NCBI RefSeq assembly: GCF_008642275.1
Contig: NZ_CP029189.1
Coordinates: forward strand, 4,070,501-4,134,500
Source of the DNA: Streptomyces venezuelae
Lineage (GTDB): Bacteria > Actinomycetota > Actinomycetes > Streptomycetales > Streptomycetaceae
Direction of reading: 5' to 3'
DNA: 64,000 nt
The notes under the pieces are model-generated. The model did not search any database. It had not been told where the DNA came from and saw only the letters and a list, made by a program, of their open reading frames with translations. Below, in pieces: positions 25,625-34,737 of this stretch. The first letter of the stretch is position 1. The number at the start of each line of letters is the position of its first letter. The translations under genes were made by a program, and so were the position numbers.

Positions 25625-26083
25625 TCAGTCGCGGCGCTCGACGGCGTCCGGCTCCAGCCGGATCTCCTGGACCTGATAGCAGTCCGAGTAGACCGTGGCG
25701 ACGACCGCCCCGCACGCGCACACCAGGTTCGGCCCCCATTCGCCGTCCATCCCGCAGCAGTAGCCGCGGCGCATGGCGACGTCCGGGTGTTGCTCCAGGC
25801 CGATGCCGTCACCCGGGTGGAGCACGACGGTGCGGCTCGGACCGGATTCGACGAGCAGGCCGGACGACTCGTCCAGTACGTACGGCGGGCCGGAGGGGTC
25901 GGGGTCTACGGCGAACGTCCCGGGGGCCATCCGCACGATCGGCCGGTCGGTATGACCGTTCGCGTCGGTGGGCCCGGTCTCGGGCTGGTACCACCCGTCG
26001 TCCGTGTGCGGTTCGGGCAGGGGCCGCTCGGTCACGGCCGGCGTCACCGCACGGTGGCAGGCACGGCACTGGAAGACCGTCAT
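25625..26083 (-). CDS. Cys-pair (zinc-ribbon-like) protein
   Basis: A 152-residue protein starting MTVFQCRACHRAVTPAV. It has a CxxC pair at the N-terminus and further cysteines in RRGYCCGMDGEWGPNLVCAC, suggesting one or two zinc sites. The middle has an acidic Pro-rich linker (LPEPHTDDGWYQPETG). The ATG at 26083 places the first CxxC at residues 6-9; the ORF extension to 26134 is Arg-rich leader. No family was identified. Confidence 0.75.
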   Translation of the reverse strand: MTVFQCRACHRAVTPAVTERPLPEPHTDDGWYQPETGPTDANGHTDRPIVRMAPGTFAVDPDPSGPPYVLDESSGLLVESGPSRTVVLHPGDGIGLEQHPDVAMRRGYCCGMDGEWGPNLVCACGAVVATVYSDCYQVQEIRLEPDAVERRD

Positions 26084-26218
26084 GTTGGGGCACCTCGTTC
26101 GTCGGGTCGGTCGTAAGGACCGAAGGAGGAACACTGCTTGCCGGATCGGTTGCCGGAGTCACGTGGGGACACCGCGTCCCCGGGGAGGCACTCGGGGCAG
26201 CCGCCCTGACGGGCCGGT

Positions 26219-27733
26219 TCAGCTCCCGCCGGTGAGTTGGCCGCTGAGCGTGCCGTGCAGGCGGGCGCTGGGGTCGTTCAGGCCGGTGATCTCCACCCGC
26301 TTGCCGCGCTGCGCGTACCGGTGCTCGATCGCGTCGAGGGCGGCCACGGAGGAGGCGTCCCAGACATGGGCGGCCGAGAGGTCGACGACCACCTTCTGCG
26401 GATCGCCCGCGTAGTCGAACTGCTCGACCAGGTCGTTGGAGGAGGCGAAGAACAGCTCGCCGGTCACGTGGTAGACGACCCGGCCGCCGTCCGGATCAGG
26501 GACCGGGGTGACCTGCGCGAGGTGCGCGACACGCCTGGCGAAGATCACCATCGCCGTGACGGAACCCACGACGACGCCCACGGCCAGGTTGTGGCTGACG
26601 ACCACGCACACGACGGTGACGACCATGACGGCGATCTCACCGACGGGCATCCGTGCGAGGGTCCTCGGCGCGATGGAGTGCCAGTCGAAGGTCGCGAAGC
26701 AGACCATGACCATGACGCCGACGAGGGCCGCCATCGGAATGTCCGACACCACCGGTCCGAAGACGATGCACAGCACCATCAGGAACACACCGGCGAGGAA
26801 GGTCGACAGCCGCGTCCGGGCGCCCGACACCTTCACGTTGACCATCGTCTGGCCGATCATCGCGCAGCCGCCCATGCCGCCGAAGAACCCGGTGACGATG
26901 TTCGCGATGCCCTGGCCGACGGACTCCCTCGTCTTCGAGGACCGCGTGTCGGTGATCTCGTCGACCAGCTTCGCCGTCATCAGCGACTCCATCAGCCCGA
27001 CGAGGGCCATGGCCAGCGCGTACGGCGCGATGAGGGTCAGCGTCTCCAGGGTGGGCGGCACGTCCGGCAGTCCTGGCACCGGCAGCGCGGACGGCAGCGC
27101 CCCCTTGTCGCCGACGGTCGGGACCGCGATGCCCGCGGCCACGGTGATCACGGTGAGGACCACGATGGACACGAGCGGCGCCGGGACCGCTTTCGTGACC
27201 TTCGGGAAGAACACCATCAGCGCCAGCCCCGTTGCCAGCAGCGGGTAGACGGCCCAGGGAACGCCGAGCAGTTCGGGGACCTGGGCCATGAACACCAGAA
27301 TGGCCAGCGAGTTGACGAAGCCGACCATGACCGAGCGCGGGATGAACCGCATCAGCTTCGCCACGCCGAGCAGACCCAGCACGATCTGGAAGACGCCGGC
27401 CAGGATCACCGCCGCGATGAGATGGCCCAGCCCGTGCTCCCGGTTCAGCGGGGCGATCACGAGGGCCACGGCGCCCGTCGCCGCGGAGATCATCGCCGGA
27501 CGCCCGCCGACGAACGCGATCACGACGGCCATCGTGAACGAGGCGAACAACCCGATCGCCGGATCCACCCCGGCGATGATCGAGAACGAGATCGCCTCGG
27601 GGATCAGGGCCAGTGCGACGACCAGCCCGGCGAGGACCTCGGTGCGGAAGACCTTCGGCGAGAGCCAGGCCGGGCGCGCCGGACGACGGACGTCGCGCAG
27701 CCACGCGGATATGGGGGTGGGGGAAGCAGACAC
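26219..27733 (-). CDS. SulP-family anion transporter with STAS domain
   Basis: A 504-residue membrane transporter. About ten to twelve helices run from residue 30, beginning VLAGLVVALALIPEAISFSI, with the SulP motif NIVTGFFGGMGGCAMIGQTM. A C-terminal STAS domain (about 420-490) has VVDLSAAHVWDASSVAALDA. SulP proteins move sulfate, bicarbonate or dicarboxylates. I chose GTG 27733 with a GAGG site; the upstream ORF part is leader. The window holds a second, different SulP fused to carbonic anhydrase at 49460. Confidence 0.93.
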   Translation of the reverse strand: MSASPTPISAWLRDVRRPARPAWLSPKVFRTEVLAGLVVALALIPEAISFSIIAGVDPAIGLFASFTMAVVIAFVGGRPAMISAATGAVALVIAPLNREHGLGHLIAAVILAGVFQIVLGLLGVAKLMRFIPRSVMVGFVNSLAILVFMAQVPELLGVPWAVYPLLATGLALMVFFPKVTKAVPAPLVSIVVLTVITVAAGIAVPTVGDKGALPSALPVPGLPDVPPTLETLTLIAPYALAMALVGLMESLMTAKLVDEITDTRSSKTRESVGQGIANIVTGFFGGMGGCAMIGQTMVNVKVSGARTRLSTFLAGVFLMVLCIVFGPVVSDIPMAALVGVMVMVCFATFDWHSIAPRTLARMPVGEIAVMVVTVVCVVVSHNLAVGVVVGSVTAMVIFARRVAHLAQVTPVPDPDGGRVVYHVTGELFFASSNDLVEQFDYAGDPQKVVVDLSAAHVWDASSVAALDAIEHRYAQRGKRVEITGLNDPSARLHGTLSGQLTGGS

Positions 27734-27881
27734 GGGGCGCAGACCTCGGGCTCGGGCACACCCGGGCCGGTAGGCGGGCGCGCGGAGAAACACGCGAAGG
27801 AGGAGCTCGCGCAGGGTTCTTGGAGGAGGCCGGCCAAGGCGCCCTCCGAGATCTCTCCCGAATGAACTCCGAAGACGCAGG

Positions 27882-27914
27882 AAGGGCCTGATCCGCGATG
27901 CGGATCAGGCCCTT
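27882..27914. terminator. Strong hairpin downstream of tRNA-Pro
   Basis: A perfect 15-base stem (27882-27896 with 27900-27914) and a 3-base loop. It lies 17 bases past the leftward tRNA and upstream of the SulP gene, so it is best read as the tRNA terminator. Confidence 0.85.
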
Positions 27915-27931
27915 GACCTGGTCTTACTCTG

Positions 27932-28005
27932 TCGGGGTGGCGGGATTTGAACCCACGACCTCTTCGTCCCGAACGAAGCGCGCTGCCAAGCTGCGCTACA
28001 CCCCG
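27932..28005 (-). tRNA. tRNA-Pro (anticodon CGG)
   Basis: A 74-base cloverleaf on the minus strand. The acceptor strands are CGGGGTG and CACCCCG followed by discriminator A. The anticodon stem CTTCG/CGAAG carries loop TTCGGGA, giving anticodon CGG, which reads the proline codon CCG. The T-arm contains GGTTCAAATCC. CCA is not encoded. A terminator hairpin follows. Confidence 0.96.
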
Positions 28006-28049
28006 ATCGCCGCCTTGCAGCGCTTGCTGTCCTGGCGACATCGATTACT

Positions 28050-28751
28050 TTAGCGGACCTCTCGCCGGAGACGAAATCCGGTTTCGCGGAGCGGTCGCGG
28101 CGCCAGGGGAGGCGTCGGGCGGAAGCGGTCCACCGTGACCAGGGCGAGGCCGAGCGCGTAGAAGGCGGCGCCCAGGACCAGCGCGTTCACGGTCACCTGG
28201 GCGTAGCCGTACCGGGCCGCGTCGACGAAGGGGTACGGGTACCGGCGCGCGGTGCCCGGGGCGAGCAGGGCGCCGCGGAGCAGCGCGAAGGTCACGTACA
28301 CCAGCGGGTAGGCCAGCCAGAGGGCGGCGTGGCGCGGGCGCAGCGTGCGCGGGGCCGTGAGGAGGAGGAAGTCCAGGAGGGCGCCGGCCGGGGTGACCGT
28401 GTGGAGGAGCTGGTTGGCCACGGCCCTGGCACCGGTCAGCCGGGCGAGGTCCGCGACGACGTTGAAGGGGCTGGAGGGGTTGGCGAGGACCAGGTGGAAG
28501 ACGAGACCGGTGATCAGGATGAAGAGGAGGACCCCGCCCCGGTAGAGGGGAGCGACGTCGGGCCGGCGCCGCCAGGTGCGTGCCGCCGACAGCCCGAGGA
28601 CGACCGCGACCAGCAGGTTCGTCCAGATCGTGAAGTAGCTGAGGACGACGGGCACGCTCCCGTACGCGCAGTCGATGGCCACCCCCACCACGGCCGCGGC
28701 GCAGACCAGGGCGCGGAACACCACCGGGACGAGGCGCGACGGGGCGGTCAT
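28050..28751 (-). CDS. Pr6Pr-family integral membrane protein
   Basis: A 233-residue protein with about six hydrophobic helices. It has [34 protein letters not shown], the conserved block [19 protein letters not shown] and [14 protein letters not shown], as in the Pr6Pr (FAR-17a/AIG1-like) family. Function in bacteria is unknown. Its start is 12 bases after the stop of the metallophosphoesterase gene, so the two may be cotranscribed. Confidence 0.85.
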   Translation of the reverse strand: MTAPSRLVPVVFRALVCAAAVVGVAIDCAYGSVPVVLSYFTIWTNLLVAVVLGLSAARTWRRRPDVAPLYRGGVLLFILITGLVFHLVLANPSSPFNVVADLARLTGARAVANQLLHTVTPAGALLDFLLLTAPRTLRPRHAALWLAYPLVYVTFALLRGALLAPGTARRYPYPFVDAARYGYAQVTVNALVLGAAFYALGLALVTVDRFRPTPPLAPRPLRETGFRLRREVR

Positions 28752-28763
28752 TGCCGCAGCGTA

Positions 28764-29702
28764 TTACCCCTTCGGGGTCAGCGTCAGGAGCGTCGCCTCC
28801 GGCGGGCACGCGAAGCGGACCGGGGTGAACCGGTTGGTGCCGCAGCCCGCCGAGACGTGCAGGTACGCGCGGTTGCCCTCCGCCTCGTGCGTGGAGAGCC
28901 CCTTCACCCGCTTCGTGTCCAGGTCGCAGTTGGTGACGAGCGCCCCGTAGAAGGGGATGCACAGCTGTCCCCCGTGGGTGTGGCCGGCGAGGATCAGCGG
29001 GTACCGGTCGGCAGTGAATGACTCCAGGACGCGCAGGTACGGGGCGTGCACCACCGCCATCGAGAAGTCCGCGTCCGCCTCCGGGCCGCCGGCGACGCTC
29101 GCGTAGCGGTCCCGCTTGATGTGCGGGTCGTCGAGCCCGGTGAAGGCCAGCTCCAGACCGTCCAGCTTCAGCCGCGCCCGGGTGTTGGTGAGGTTCAGCC
29201 AGCCGGCCGCGTCAAAGGCGTCCCGCATGTCCTCCCACGGGTTGTGGACGGCGCCGACGACCGGCTTGTTGCCGTTCAGCCCGTGCCGGCCCTGGGTCCG
29301 CTCGATCAGGTAGCGCCCGGGGTTGCGCAGCCGCGGCCCGTAGTAGTCGTTCGACCCGAAGACGTACACCCCCGGGAAGGACATCAGGGGACCCAGCGCG
29401 TCGAGCAGCTCGGGGATGCCCTCGGTGTCGGAGAGGTTGTCACCGGTGTTCACGACGAAGTCGGGGCGCAGCCCTGCCAGGGACTGCAGCCAGGCACGCT
29501 TCTTGCGCTGCCCGCCGACCATGTGGATGTCGGACACCTGGAGCACGCGCAGCGGGCGCATCCCCTGGGGAAGGACAGGCACCGTGACCCGGCGCAGGCG
29601 GAAGGACCGCGCCTCGAAACCGGCGGCATAGGCCACACCCGCGGCCCCGACCGCAGCGATTCCGGCAGCTGCCTTCAGGGGTACTCCGTAACGCGCACGC
29701 AT
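28764..29702 (-). CDS. Calcineurin-like metallophosphoesterase, membrane-anchored
   Basis: A 312-residue phosphoesterase of the YaeI/YkuE type. One N-terminal hydrophobic segment (AAAGIAAVGAAGVAYAAGF) anchors the protein. Metal ligands are visible in VLQVSDIHMVGG, NTGDN, FGSNDYY (Asn/His position), VVHAPY and AGHTHGGQ. The family includes UDP-diacylglucosamine and phospholipid phosphoesterases. I chose ATG 29702 (MRARYGVPL). It is divergent from the GatB/YqeY gene and downstream of the PBP locus, which fits an envelope role. Confidence 0.92.
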   Translation of the reverse strand: MRARYGVPLKAAAGIAAVGAAGVAYAAGFEARSFRLRRVTVPVLPQGMRPLRVLQVSDIHMVGGQRKKRAWLQSLAGLRPDFVVNTGDNLSDTEGIPELLDALGPLMSFPGVYVFGSNDYYGPRLRNPGRYLIERTQGRHGLNGNKPVVGAVHNPWEDMRDAFDAAGWLNLTNTRARLKLDGLELAFTGLDDPHIKRDRYASVAGGPEADADFSMAVVHAPYLRVLESFTADRYPLILAGHTHGGQLCIPFYGALVTNCDLDTKRVKGLSTHEAEGNRAYLHVSAGCGTNRFTPVRFACPPEATLLTLTPKG

Positions 29703-29770
29703 GGACCCATCGTCGCAGACTGGGAAAACCGGTGAGCGCCACTGCCCCCGCACCTGGCAGACTCAGCTGC

Positions 29771-30232
29771 ATGACCACGCTCAAGGCCAAGCTCCAGGAA
29801 GACCTCACGACCGCCATCAGGGCGCGCGACGAACTGCACTCGTCCACGCTGCGCCTGACCCTCTCCGCCATCACCAAGGAGGAGGTCGCGGGCAAGGAGG
29901 CACGTGTGCTCTCCGACGAGGAAGTCCTCAAGGTGATCGCCAAGGAGGCGAAGAAGCGCCGTGAGGCCGCTGAGGCCTTCGCCCAGGGCGGCCGTCCCGA
30001 GCAGGCCGCGCGCGAGACCGCGGAGGGCGAGTTCCTCGACACGTACCTGCCCAAGCAGCTCAGCGACGACGAGCTCGTCGCGATCGTGGCGCAGGCCGTC
30101 GCCGAGGCCAAGGCCGCGGGTGCCGAGGGACCGCGTGCCATGGGCGCCGTCATGAAGATCGTGAATCCGAAGGTCGCCGGGCTGGCCGAGGGCGGGCGGG
30201 TCGCCGCCGTCGTCAAGCAGCAGCTCTCGTAG
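29771..30232 (+). CDS. GatB/YqeY domain protein
   Basis: A 153-residue protein matching YqeY: TLKAKLQEDLTTAIRARDEL, STLRLTLSAITKEE, a charged helix KEAKKRREAAEAFAQGGRPE, and AEGPRAMGAVMKIVNPKVAG. The domain is related to the tRNA-binding tail of the GatB amidotransferase subunit; its exact role as a separate protein is not settled. The ATG at 29771 is preferred over the ORF start at 29732. A long hairpin follows. Confidence 0.93.
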   Translation: MTTLKAKLQEDLTTAIRARDELHSSTLRLTLSAITKEEVAGKEARVLSDEEVLKVIAKEAKKRREAAEAFAQGGRPEQAARETAEGEFLDTYLPKQLSDDELVAIVAQAVAEAKAAGAEGPRAMGAVMKIVNPKVAGLAEGGRVAAVVKQQLS

Positions 30233-30249
30233 GACCGGGAAGCGCAGGA

Positions 30250-30291
30250 AAGGGGAGGGCCCCGGCCGGTGTCGGCCGGGGCCCTCCCCTT
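30250..30291. terminator. Bidirectional hairpin between YqeY and PBP genes
   Basis: A perfect 19-base stem (30250-30268 with 30273-30291) and a 4-base loop, followed by T residues on the plus strand and preceded by A residues. It sits between converging genes, 18 bases after the YqeY stop and 43 bases before the PBP stop, so it can terminate both. Confidence 0.9.
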
Positions 30292-30333
30292 TTTCGTACG
30301 TCGTACCGTGCGGCGACCGCCGACCGTCACCGG

Positions 30334-32631
30334 TCAGTCGCGGCCGCCGATCACGCCGGCGGTGTTCGGGTCGATCGAGATCCCGGGGAACGGGGGTTGC
30401 GGCTCGACGTCGCCCGTCGCGCCGGTGGCGCCTCCGTTGTTCCCGCCGTTCTGACCGCCTGGCCGGCCGCCGGGCTTGCCGTCACCGCCGGGCTTGCCGG
30501 GCCGGTTCGGGGTCGTGGGGGGCTTGTTGCCGCGCGGGCCTCCGGTGGGGAGTGTCGGCTCCGCGATGCCGACCGTGACGAAGGTGCCCGACTCGCGGCC
30601 GGAGAGCGCGCCGCTGACCGCGTCCTTCCAGATCGGGCCGGGCAGACCGCCGCCGAAGACCTTGTCGAAGGGCTTGCCGCCGATCACGATGTTCTCCATC
30701 GTGATCTTCTTCGCGCCGCCCGAACCGACCCACACCGCGCCGGAGACGTTCGTCGTGTAGCCGACGAACCAGGCGTTGTAGCGCTCGTCCGTCGTACCGG
30801 TCTTGCCGGCGCTGTCGCGGTCGCTCAGACCGGCCCGCTCACCGGTGCCGGAGTCGACCACTCCGCGCAGCAGGGTGTTGATGGTGTCGGCCGTCTCGGT
30901 GGCCATCGCCCGCTCGCACTTGGCCTTCGGTACGGCGAGCGCCTTGCCGTGCGCGTCGGTGATCGACTCGATGGCGACCGGGGTGCAGTAGACACCGCGG
31001 TTGGCGAAGGTCGCGTACGCGTTGGCCATCGTCAGCGGCGAGAGCTCGGCGGAGCCCAGCGCGATCGACGGAGCCTCGGGGATCTTGGAGCCGTCGGCCG
31101 GGACCACGCCGAGCTTCTGCGTCATCTCCGTCACCGGGCAGAGGCCGATCTCGCCGATCATCTCGACGAAGTAGGTGTTGATGGACTTCTCCATCGCCGT
31201 CCGCAACGCGTACGGGCCGACCTCGTCCTCGGTCTCGTTCTTCGCCGTCTGGATCTTCCCGTTGATCGGGAGGTTCAGCCACGAGGTGCCGTCGCAGCGC
31301 GAGATCGGCGTCGGGTACTCCAGCTTGTTCGGCGCCGGGTACACCTTGGTCGCCGGCATGCCCCGCTCTATGGCGGCCGCGGCGATGAACGGCTTGAAGG
31401 TCGAGCCGACCTGGAAGCCGAAGTTCGAGCCGCCCATCCGCTTGTCCACGGAGTAGTTGATCTGCGTCTCGTTCTTCCCGAAGCCGTACGGCTTGGACTG
31501 ACCCATCGCCAGCACCCGGCCGGTGCCCGGCTGGACCATGGTCACAGCCGTCGCGATCGAGTCCTCCTGGTAGACGTGGTCCTTGATCGACTCGTTCGCC
31601 GCGTCCTGCGACTGCGGGTCAAGGGTGGTGCGTACCGTCAGGCCGCCCTGGTTCCAGATCTTCGCCCGGTCCTCGCGCGTCTTGCCGAAGGCGGTGTCGG
31701 TCAGGAAGGAGTTGCGCACGTAGTCGCAGAAGAATCCCGCGCCCTTGACGGCGGTGATGCAGCCGTTCTTCGGCTTGGTCACCTTGAGCGTGACCGGCTT
31801 GGCCTTCGCCGCGTCCGCCTCCGCCTGCGAGACGTCCTTGGTGTCGGCCATCCGCTGCAGGACGATGTTGCGGCGCTTCATCGCCTCCTGCGCGTCGTTC
31901 ACCGGGTCGAACCGGCTCGGCGACTGCACGACGCCCGCGAGCAGCGCGGACTCCTCCAGCGTCAGGTCCTTGGCCGGCTTGCTGAAGTAGCGCTGGGCGG
32001 CGGATTCGATTCCGTACGCCTGCTGCCCGAAGTAGGTGATGTTGAGGTAGTTCTCGAGGATCTTCTTCTTCCCGAGCTCCTCCTCGACCTGGATCGAGTA
32101 CTTCAGCTCGCGGATCTTGCGGCCGAGGCTCTTCTCCTGGGCCTCGCGCACCTTGGTCTCGTCGTCACCGGCCTCTTCGACGAACACGTTCTTCACGTAC
32201 TGCTGGGTCAGGGTGGAGGCGCCCTGTGCGGCGCCGCCTTCCTGCGCGTTGCGGTTGACCGCGCGCAGGATGCCCTTGAGGTCGACCGCACCGTGCTCGT
32301 AGAAACGCGAGTCCTCGATGGCGACGATCGCCTTCTGCATGTACGGGGAGATCGCCGTGAGGGGGACCACCTGACGGTCGCGCGAATAGACGGTGGCGAT
32401 CGTGCCACCCTCGGCGTCCAGAATCGTGGTCCGCTGGCTCAGTGGCGGAGTCTTGAGATTGGCCGGGATCTCGTCGAATCCCTCGACCGTCCCCTTGGCC
32501 GCCAGGCCCAGGGCGCCTGCGGCCGGAATCGCCATGCCGGCCAGTACGACCCCGGAGAGGACGGACACTCCGAGGAACTTGGCGGCCTGCTGGCTCCCCG
32601 TGAGCCCGCCGCCCGAGCGGTTCTTTCCCAT
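30334..32631 (-). CDS. Class A penicillin-binding protein
   Basis: A 765-residue bifunctional peptidoglycan synthase. A membrane segment is near residues 20-40. The glycosyltransferase domain has catalytic Glu106 in AIEDSRFYEHGAVDLKG, then TLTQQYVKN and KKILENYLNITYFG. The transpeptidase domain has SxxK at Ser410 (GSTFKPF), KTG at about Lys610 (AGKTGTT) and the SYNTY-like motif MEKSINTYF. The C-terminal Pro/Gly/Asn tail is low-complexity. Cell-wall polymerisation outside the membrane is the expected role. It is divergent from wblA, the same pairing as ponA2 and whiB4 in mycobacteria. Confidence 0.96.
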   Translation of the reverse strand: MGKNRSGGGLTGSQQAAKFLGVSVLSGVVLAGMAIPAAGALGLAAKGTVEGFDEIPANLKTPPLSQRTTILDAEGGTIATVYSRDRQVVPLTAISPYMQKAIVAIEDSRFYEHGAVDLKGILRAVNRNAQEGGAAQGASTLTQQYVKNVFVEEAGDDETKVREAQEKSLGRKIRELKYSIQVEEELGKKKILENYLNITYFGQQAYGIESAAQRYFSKPAKDLTLEESALLAGVVQSPSRFDPVNDAQEAMKRRNIVLQRMADTKDVSQAEADAAKAKPVTLKVTKPKNGCITAVKGAGFFCDYVRNSFLTDTAFGKTREDRAKIWNQGGLTVRTTLDPQSQDAANESIKDHVYQEDSIATAVTMVQPGTGRVLAMGQSKPYGFGKNETQINYSVDKRMGGSNFGFQVGSTFKPFIAAAAIERGMPATKVYPAPNKLEYPTPISRCDGTSWLNLPINGKIQTAKNETEDEVGPYALRTAMEKSINTYFVEMIGEIGLCPVTEMTQKLGVVPADGSKIPEAPSIALGSAELSPLTMANAYATFANRGVYCTPVAIESITDAHGKALAVPKAKCERAMATETADTINTLLRGVVDSGTGERAGLSDRDSAGKTGTTDERYNAWFVGYTTNVSGAVWVGSGGAKKITMENIVIGGKPFDKVFGGGLPGPIWKDAVSGALSGRESGTFVTVGIAEPTLPTGGPRGNKPPTTPNRPGKPGGDGKPGGRPGGQNGGNNGGATGATGDVEPQPPFPGISIDPNTAGVIGGRD

Positions 32632-33016
32632 AGGGGGCAGCCTACGTTCTCATTCGCCGGACACGTGCGAATGCCTTGGCCTAAGCTGTCCCCAACTGTC
32701 ACAGCAGTGTGGTGCGACATCAACCCCTCGGCTTGATTTTCACCCTTCCCGAATGGGGTGGACACATGTCCGAATCTCGCCCCTCCGCTGAAGTAGAAGC
32801 GACGATTACACCCGAATTGCCGCAATGGTCGGGCATGTCGCCGGATCACTCCGTCGGGTGATCTGCCGCTTACCCATAGTCCGTTCGGACCATTCAAGAT
32901 TGGGCCCGTCGGGGGTGTTGCACCGTGCTCGCCTTCCGTAACGTCCTCAACTGGCAGCGGTGAATATGCCGCTACCGCCGTGGGGGAGCCTCGATTCGGG
33001 AGAGGACGGCGCCGGG
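32632..33016. promoter_or_regulatory. Divergent PBP/wblA control region
   Basis: This 385-base region without a gene carries promoters for both directions and a long wblA leader. Visible elements are GATCAC-N8-GTGATC (32844-32863), GTCCG-TT-CGGAC (32879-32890) and CACA-N4-TGTG near 32700. The wblA gene is known to be a target of developmental regulators such as BldD in S. coelicolor. I could not match an exact BldD box. Confidence 0.55.
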
Positions 33017-33367
33017 ATGGGCTGGGTTACCGACTGGAGTGCGCAGGCAGCCTGCCGCACTACCGATCCGGATGAACTGTTCGTTCAAGGAGCGGCACAG
33101 AACAGGGCCAAGGCGGTGTGCACCGGATGTCCGGTGCGGACCGAGTGCCTGGCCGACGCGCTCGACAATCGTGTCGAGTTCGGCGTATGGGGCGGAATGA
33201 CCGAGCGGGAACGGCGTGCGCTGCTGCGCCGGCGTCCCACCGTCACCTCGTGGCGACGGCTGCTCGAAACCGCACGTACGGAGTACGAGCGCAGTACGGG
33301 CATCCTCACCATGGATGCAGACGCGGAGATCGACGTGTCGTACGAGACGTACGCGGCAGCCGGGTAG
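33017..33367 (+). CDS. wblA: WhiB-like iron-sulfur regulator WblA
   Basis: A 116-residue WhiB-family protein. Four cysteines (13, 35, 38, 44; the central pair is CTGC) bind a 4Fe-4S cluster sensitive to O2 and NO. The GVWGG turn (56-60) and the basic tail TERERRALLRRR follow. From MGWVTDWSAQAACRTTDPDE on, the sequence appears nearly identical to S. coelicolor WblA, a global regulator that promotes sporulation and restrains antibiotic production. ATG 33017 gives the usual length; ATGs near 32960 are in frame but lack support. The long leader suggests complex regulation. Confidence 0.95.
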   Translation: MGWVTDWSAQAACRTTDPDELFVQGAAQNRAKAVCTGCPVRTECLADALDNRVEFGVWGGMTERERRALLRRRPTVTSWRRLLETARTEYERSTGILTMDADAEIDVSYETYAAAG

Positions 33368-33396
33368 ATCACACGGCCGCCACGACGTACGAACGC

Positions 33397-34737
33397 CTAC
33401 GCTCCGGCCGGCACCCCGGCCGCGAGTCGTTCTCCGATGGCCCGTAGCCCGGCGAGGTCGTGCACATCGCCGGGCAGGGCGGCCACCTCCGCCACCGCCA
33501 CTTCGGGGTGCAGTGAGGTGAACCGATCGCGTGTGCGCTGCTCACGCGCGATCACCTGCATTCGTTCGGCGTGCAGGCGCAGCAGGCCTGCCGTGATCCG
33601 GTCGACGACCGCGGTATCGCCTTCGGTGCCGGGAGAGCCTGTCTCGGGAGGGTTCGCGGTCTGAGCGGTCCGTGTGGTCTGAGCGGTCCGTTCGGTCGGG
33701 GCGGTCTCGGTGGTACCCGTGGGCTCCGCGCCCGGGTCACGAAGTCCAGCTTTCCCGGACTCCTGATCGACAATGCCGCCTTCTTCAAGATTCTCTGCGG
33801 CGGCCAACGCCCGCTCTGCGGACAGCTGGTCGGCGCCACTGACGTGCACCCGGTTCAGTACCAGACCGGCCAGCGGCATGCTCTCCGCGGCCAGCCGCTC
33901 CACGAAGTACGCCGCCTCGCGCAGGGCGTCCGCCTCGGGCGCGGCGACCACGAGAAAGGCCGTGCCGGGCGCCTGGAGGAGCCGGAAGGTCGCGTCCGCG
34001 CGCGTGCGGAAGCCGCCGAACATCGTGTCCATCGCGGCCACGAAGGTCTGGACGTCCTTCAGCAGCGAGGCCCCCATCAGCTTGCTGAGGGTGCCGGTCA
34101 TCATCGACATGCCGACGTTCAGGAACTTCATCCCGGCCCGGCCGCCCACCTTCGCCGGCGCCATCAGCACCCGGATGAACTTCCCGTCGAGGAAGGACCC
34201 GAGCCGCTTCGGCGCGTCCAGGAAGTCCAGCGCGGACCGGCTCGGCGGAGTGTCGACGATGATCAGGTCCCAGTCGTCCCGGGCCCGCAGCTGCCCCAGC
34301 TTCTCCATCGCCATGTACTCCTGCGTGCCCGCGAAGCCGGCCGACAGCGACTGGTAGAACGGGTTGGCGAGAATGGCCCGGGCCCGCTCGCCGTCCGCGT
34401 GCGCCTCGACGATCTCGTCGAAGGTCCGCTTCATGTCCAGCATCATGGCGTGCAGTTCACCGTCGCCAGCGCCCACGGTCTCCACCTTGCGCGGGGTGTT
34501 GTCCAGCGAGTCGATCCCCATCGACTGCGCGAGCCGCCGCGCCGGGTCGATGGTGAGCACGACCGCCTTGCGCCCGCGCCCGGCCGCCCGTACGCCGAGC
34601 GCCGCGGCCGTGGTGGTCTTGCCGACCCCGCCCGCCCCGCAGCACACGATGATCCGGGTCTCCCGGTCGTCCAACAGCCGGTCGACCGCCAGCCGTGGCG
34701 GAGTGTCCATGCCCACGGTGCCCACCCCCTCGCTCAT
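33397..34737 (-). CDS. ArsA/Get3-like ATPase (second of a pair)
   Basis: A 446-residue SIMIBI ATPase. The P-loop is CCGAGGVGKTTTAA near residue 37; other motifs are VLTIDPARRLAQSM, LIIVDTPPSRSALDFL and GLVLNRVHVS. A low-complexity Thr/Pro/Glu insert (ETAPTERTAQTTRTAQTA) lies before the C-terminal helices. The ATG at 34737 overlaps the upstream ATPase by ATGA, so the longer ORF reading is a shadow. The pair next to wblA matches the mycobacterial Rv3679-Rv3680 pair beside whiB4. The function may be client-protein or membrane-protein handling; arsenite transport is unlikely without ArsB nearby. Confidence 0.92.
   Translation of the reverse strand: MSEGVGTVGMDTPPRLAVDRLLDDRETRIIVCCGAGGVGKTTTAAALGVRAAGRGRKAVVLTIDPARRLAQSMGIDSLDNTPRKVETVGAGDGELHAMMLDMKRTFDEIVEAHADGERARAILANPFYQSLSAGFAGTQEYMAMEKLGQLRARDDWDLIIVDTPPSRSALDFLDAPKRLGSFLDGKFIRVLMAPAKVGGRAGMKFLNVGMSMMTGTLSKLMGASLLKDVQTFVAAMDTMFGGFRTRADATFRLLQAPGTAFLVVAAPEADALREAAYFVERLAAESMPLAGLVLNRVHVSGADQLSAERALAAAENLEEGGIVDQESGKAGLRDPGAEPTGTTETAPTERTAQTTRTAQTANPPETGSPGTEGDTAVVDRITAGLLRLHAERMQVIAREQRTRDRFTSLHPEVAVAEVAALPGDVHDLAGLRAIGERLAAGVPAGA

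Noticed and set aside
27932..28005. tRNA-Pro as an integration site for a mobile element
   Set aside because: No integrase or repeated 3' tRNA end was seen on either side.
30397..32736. 779-codon rightward ORF opposite the PBP gene
   Set aside because: Arg/Leu/Val/Asp-rich antisense shadow with no domain; the leftward PBP motifs are unambiguous.
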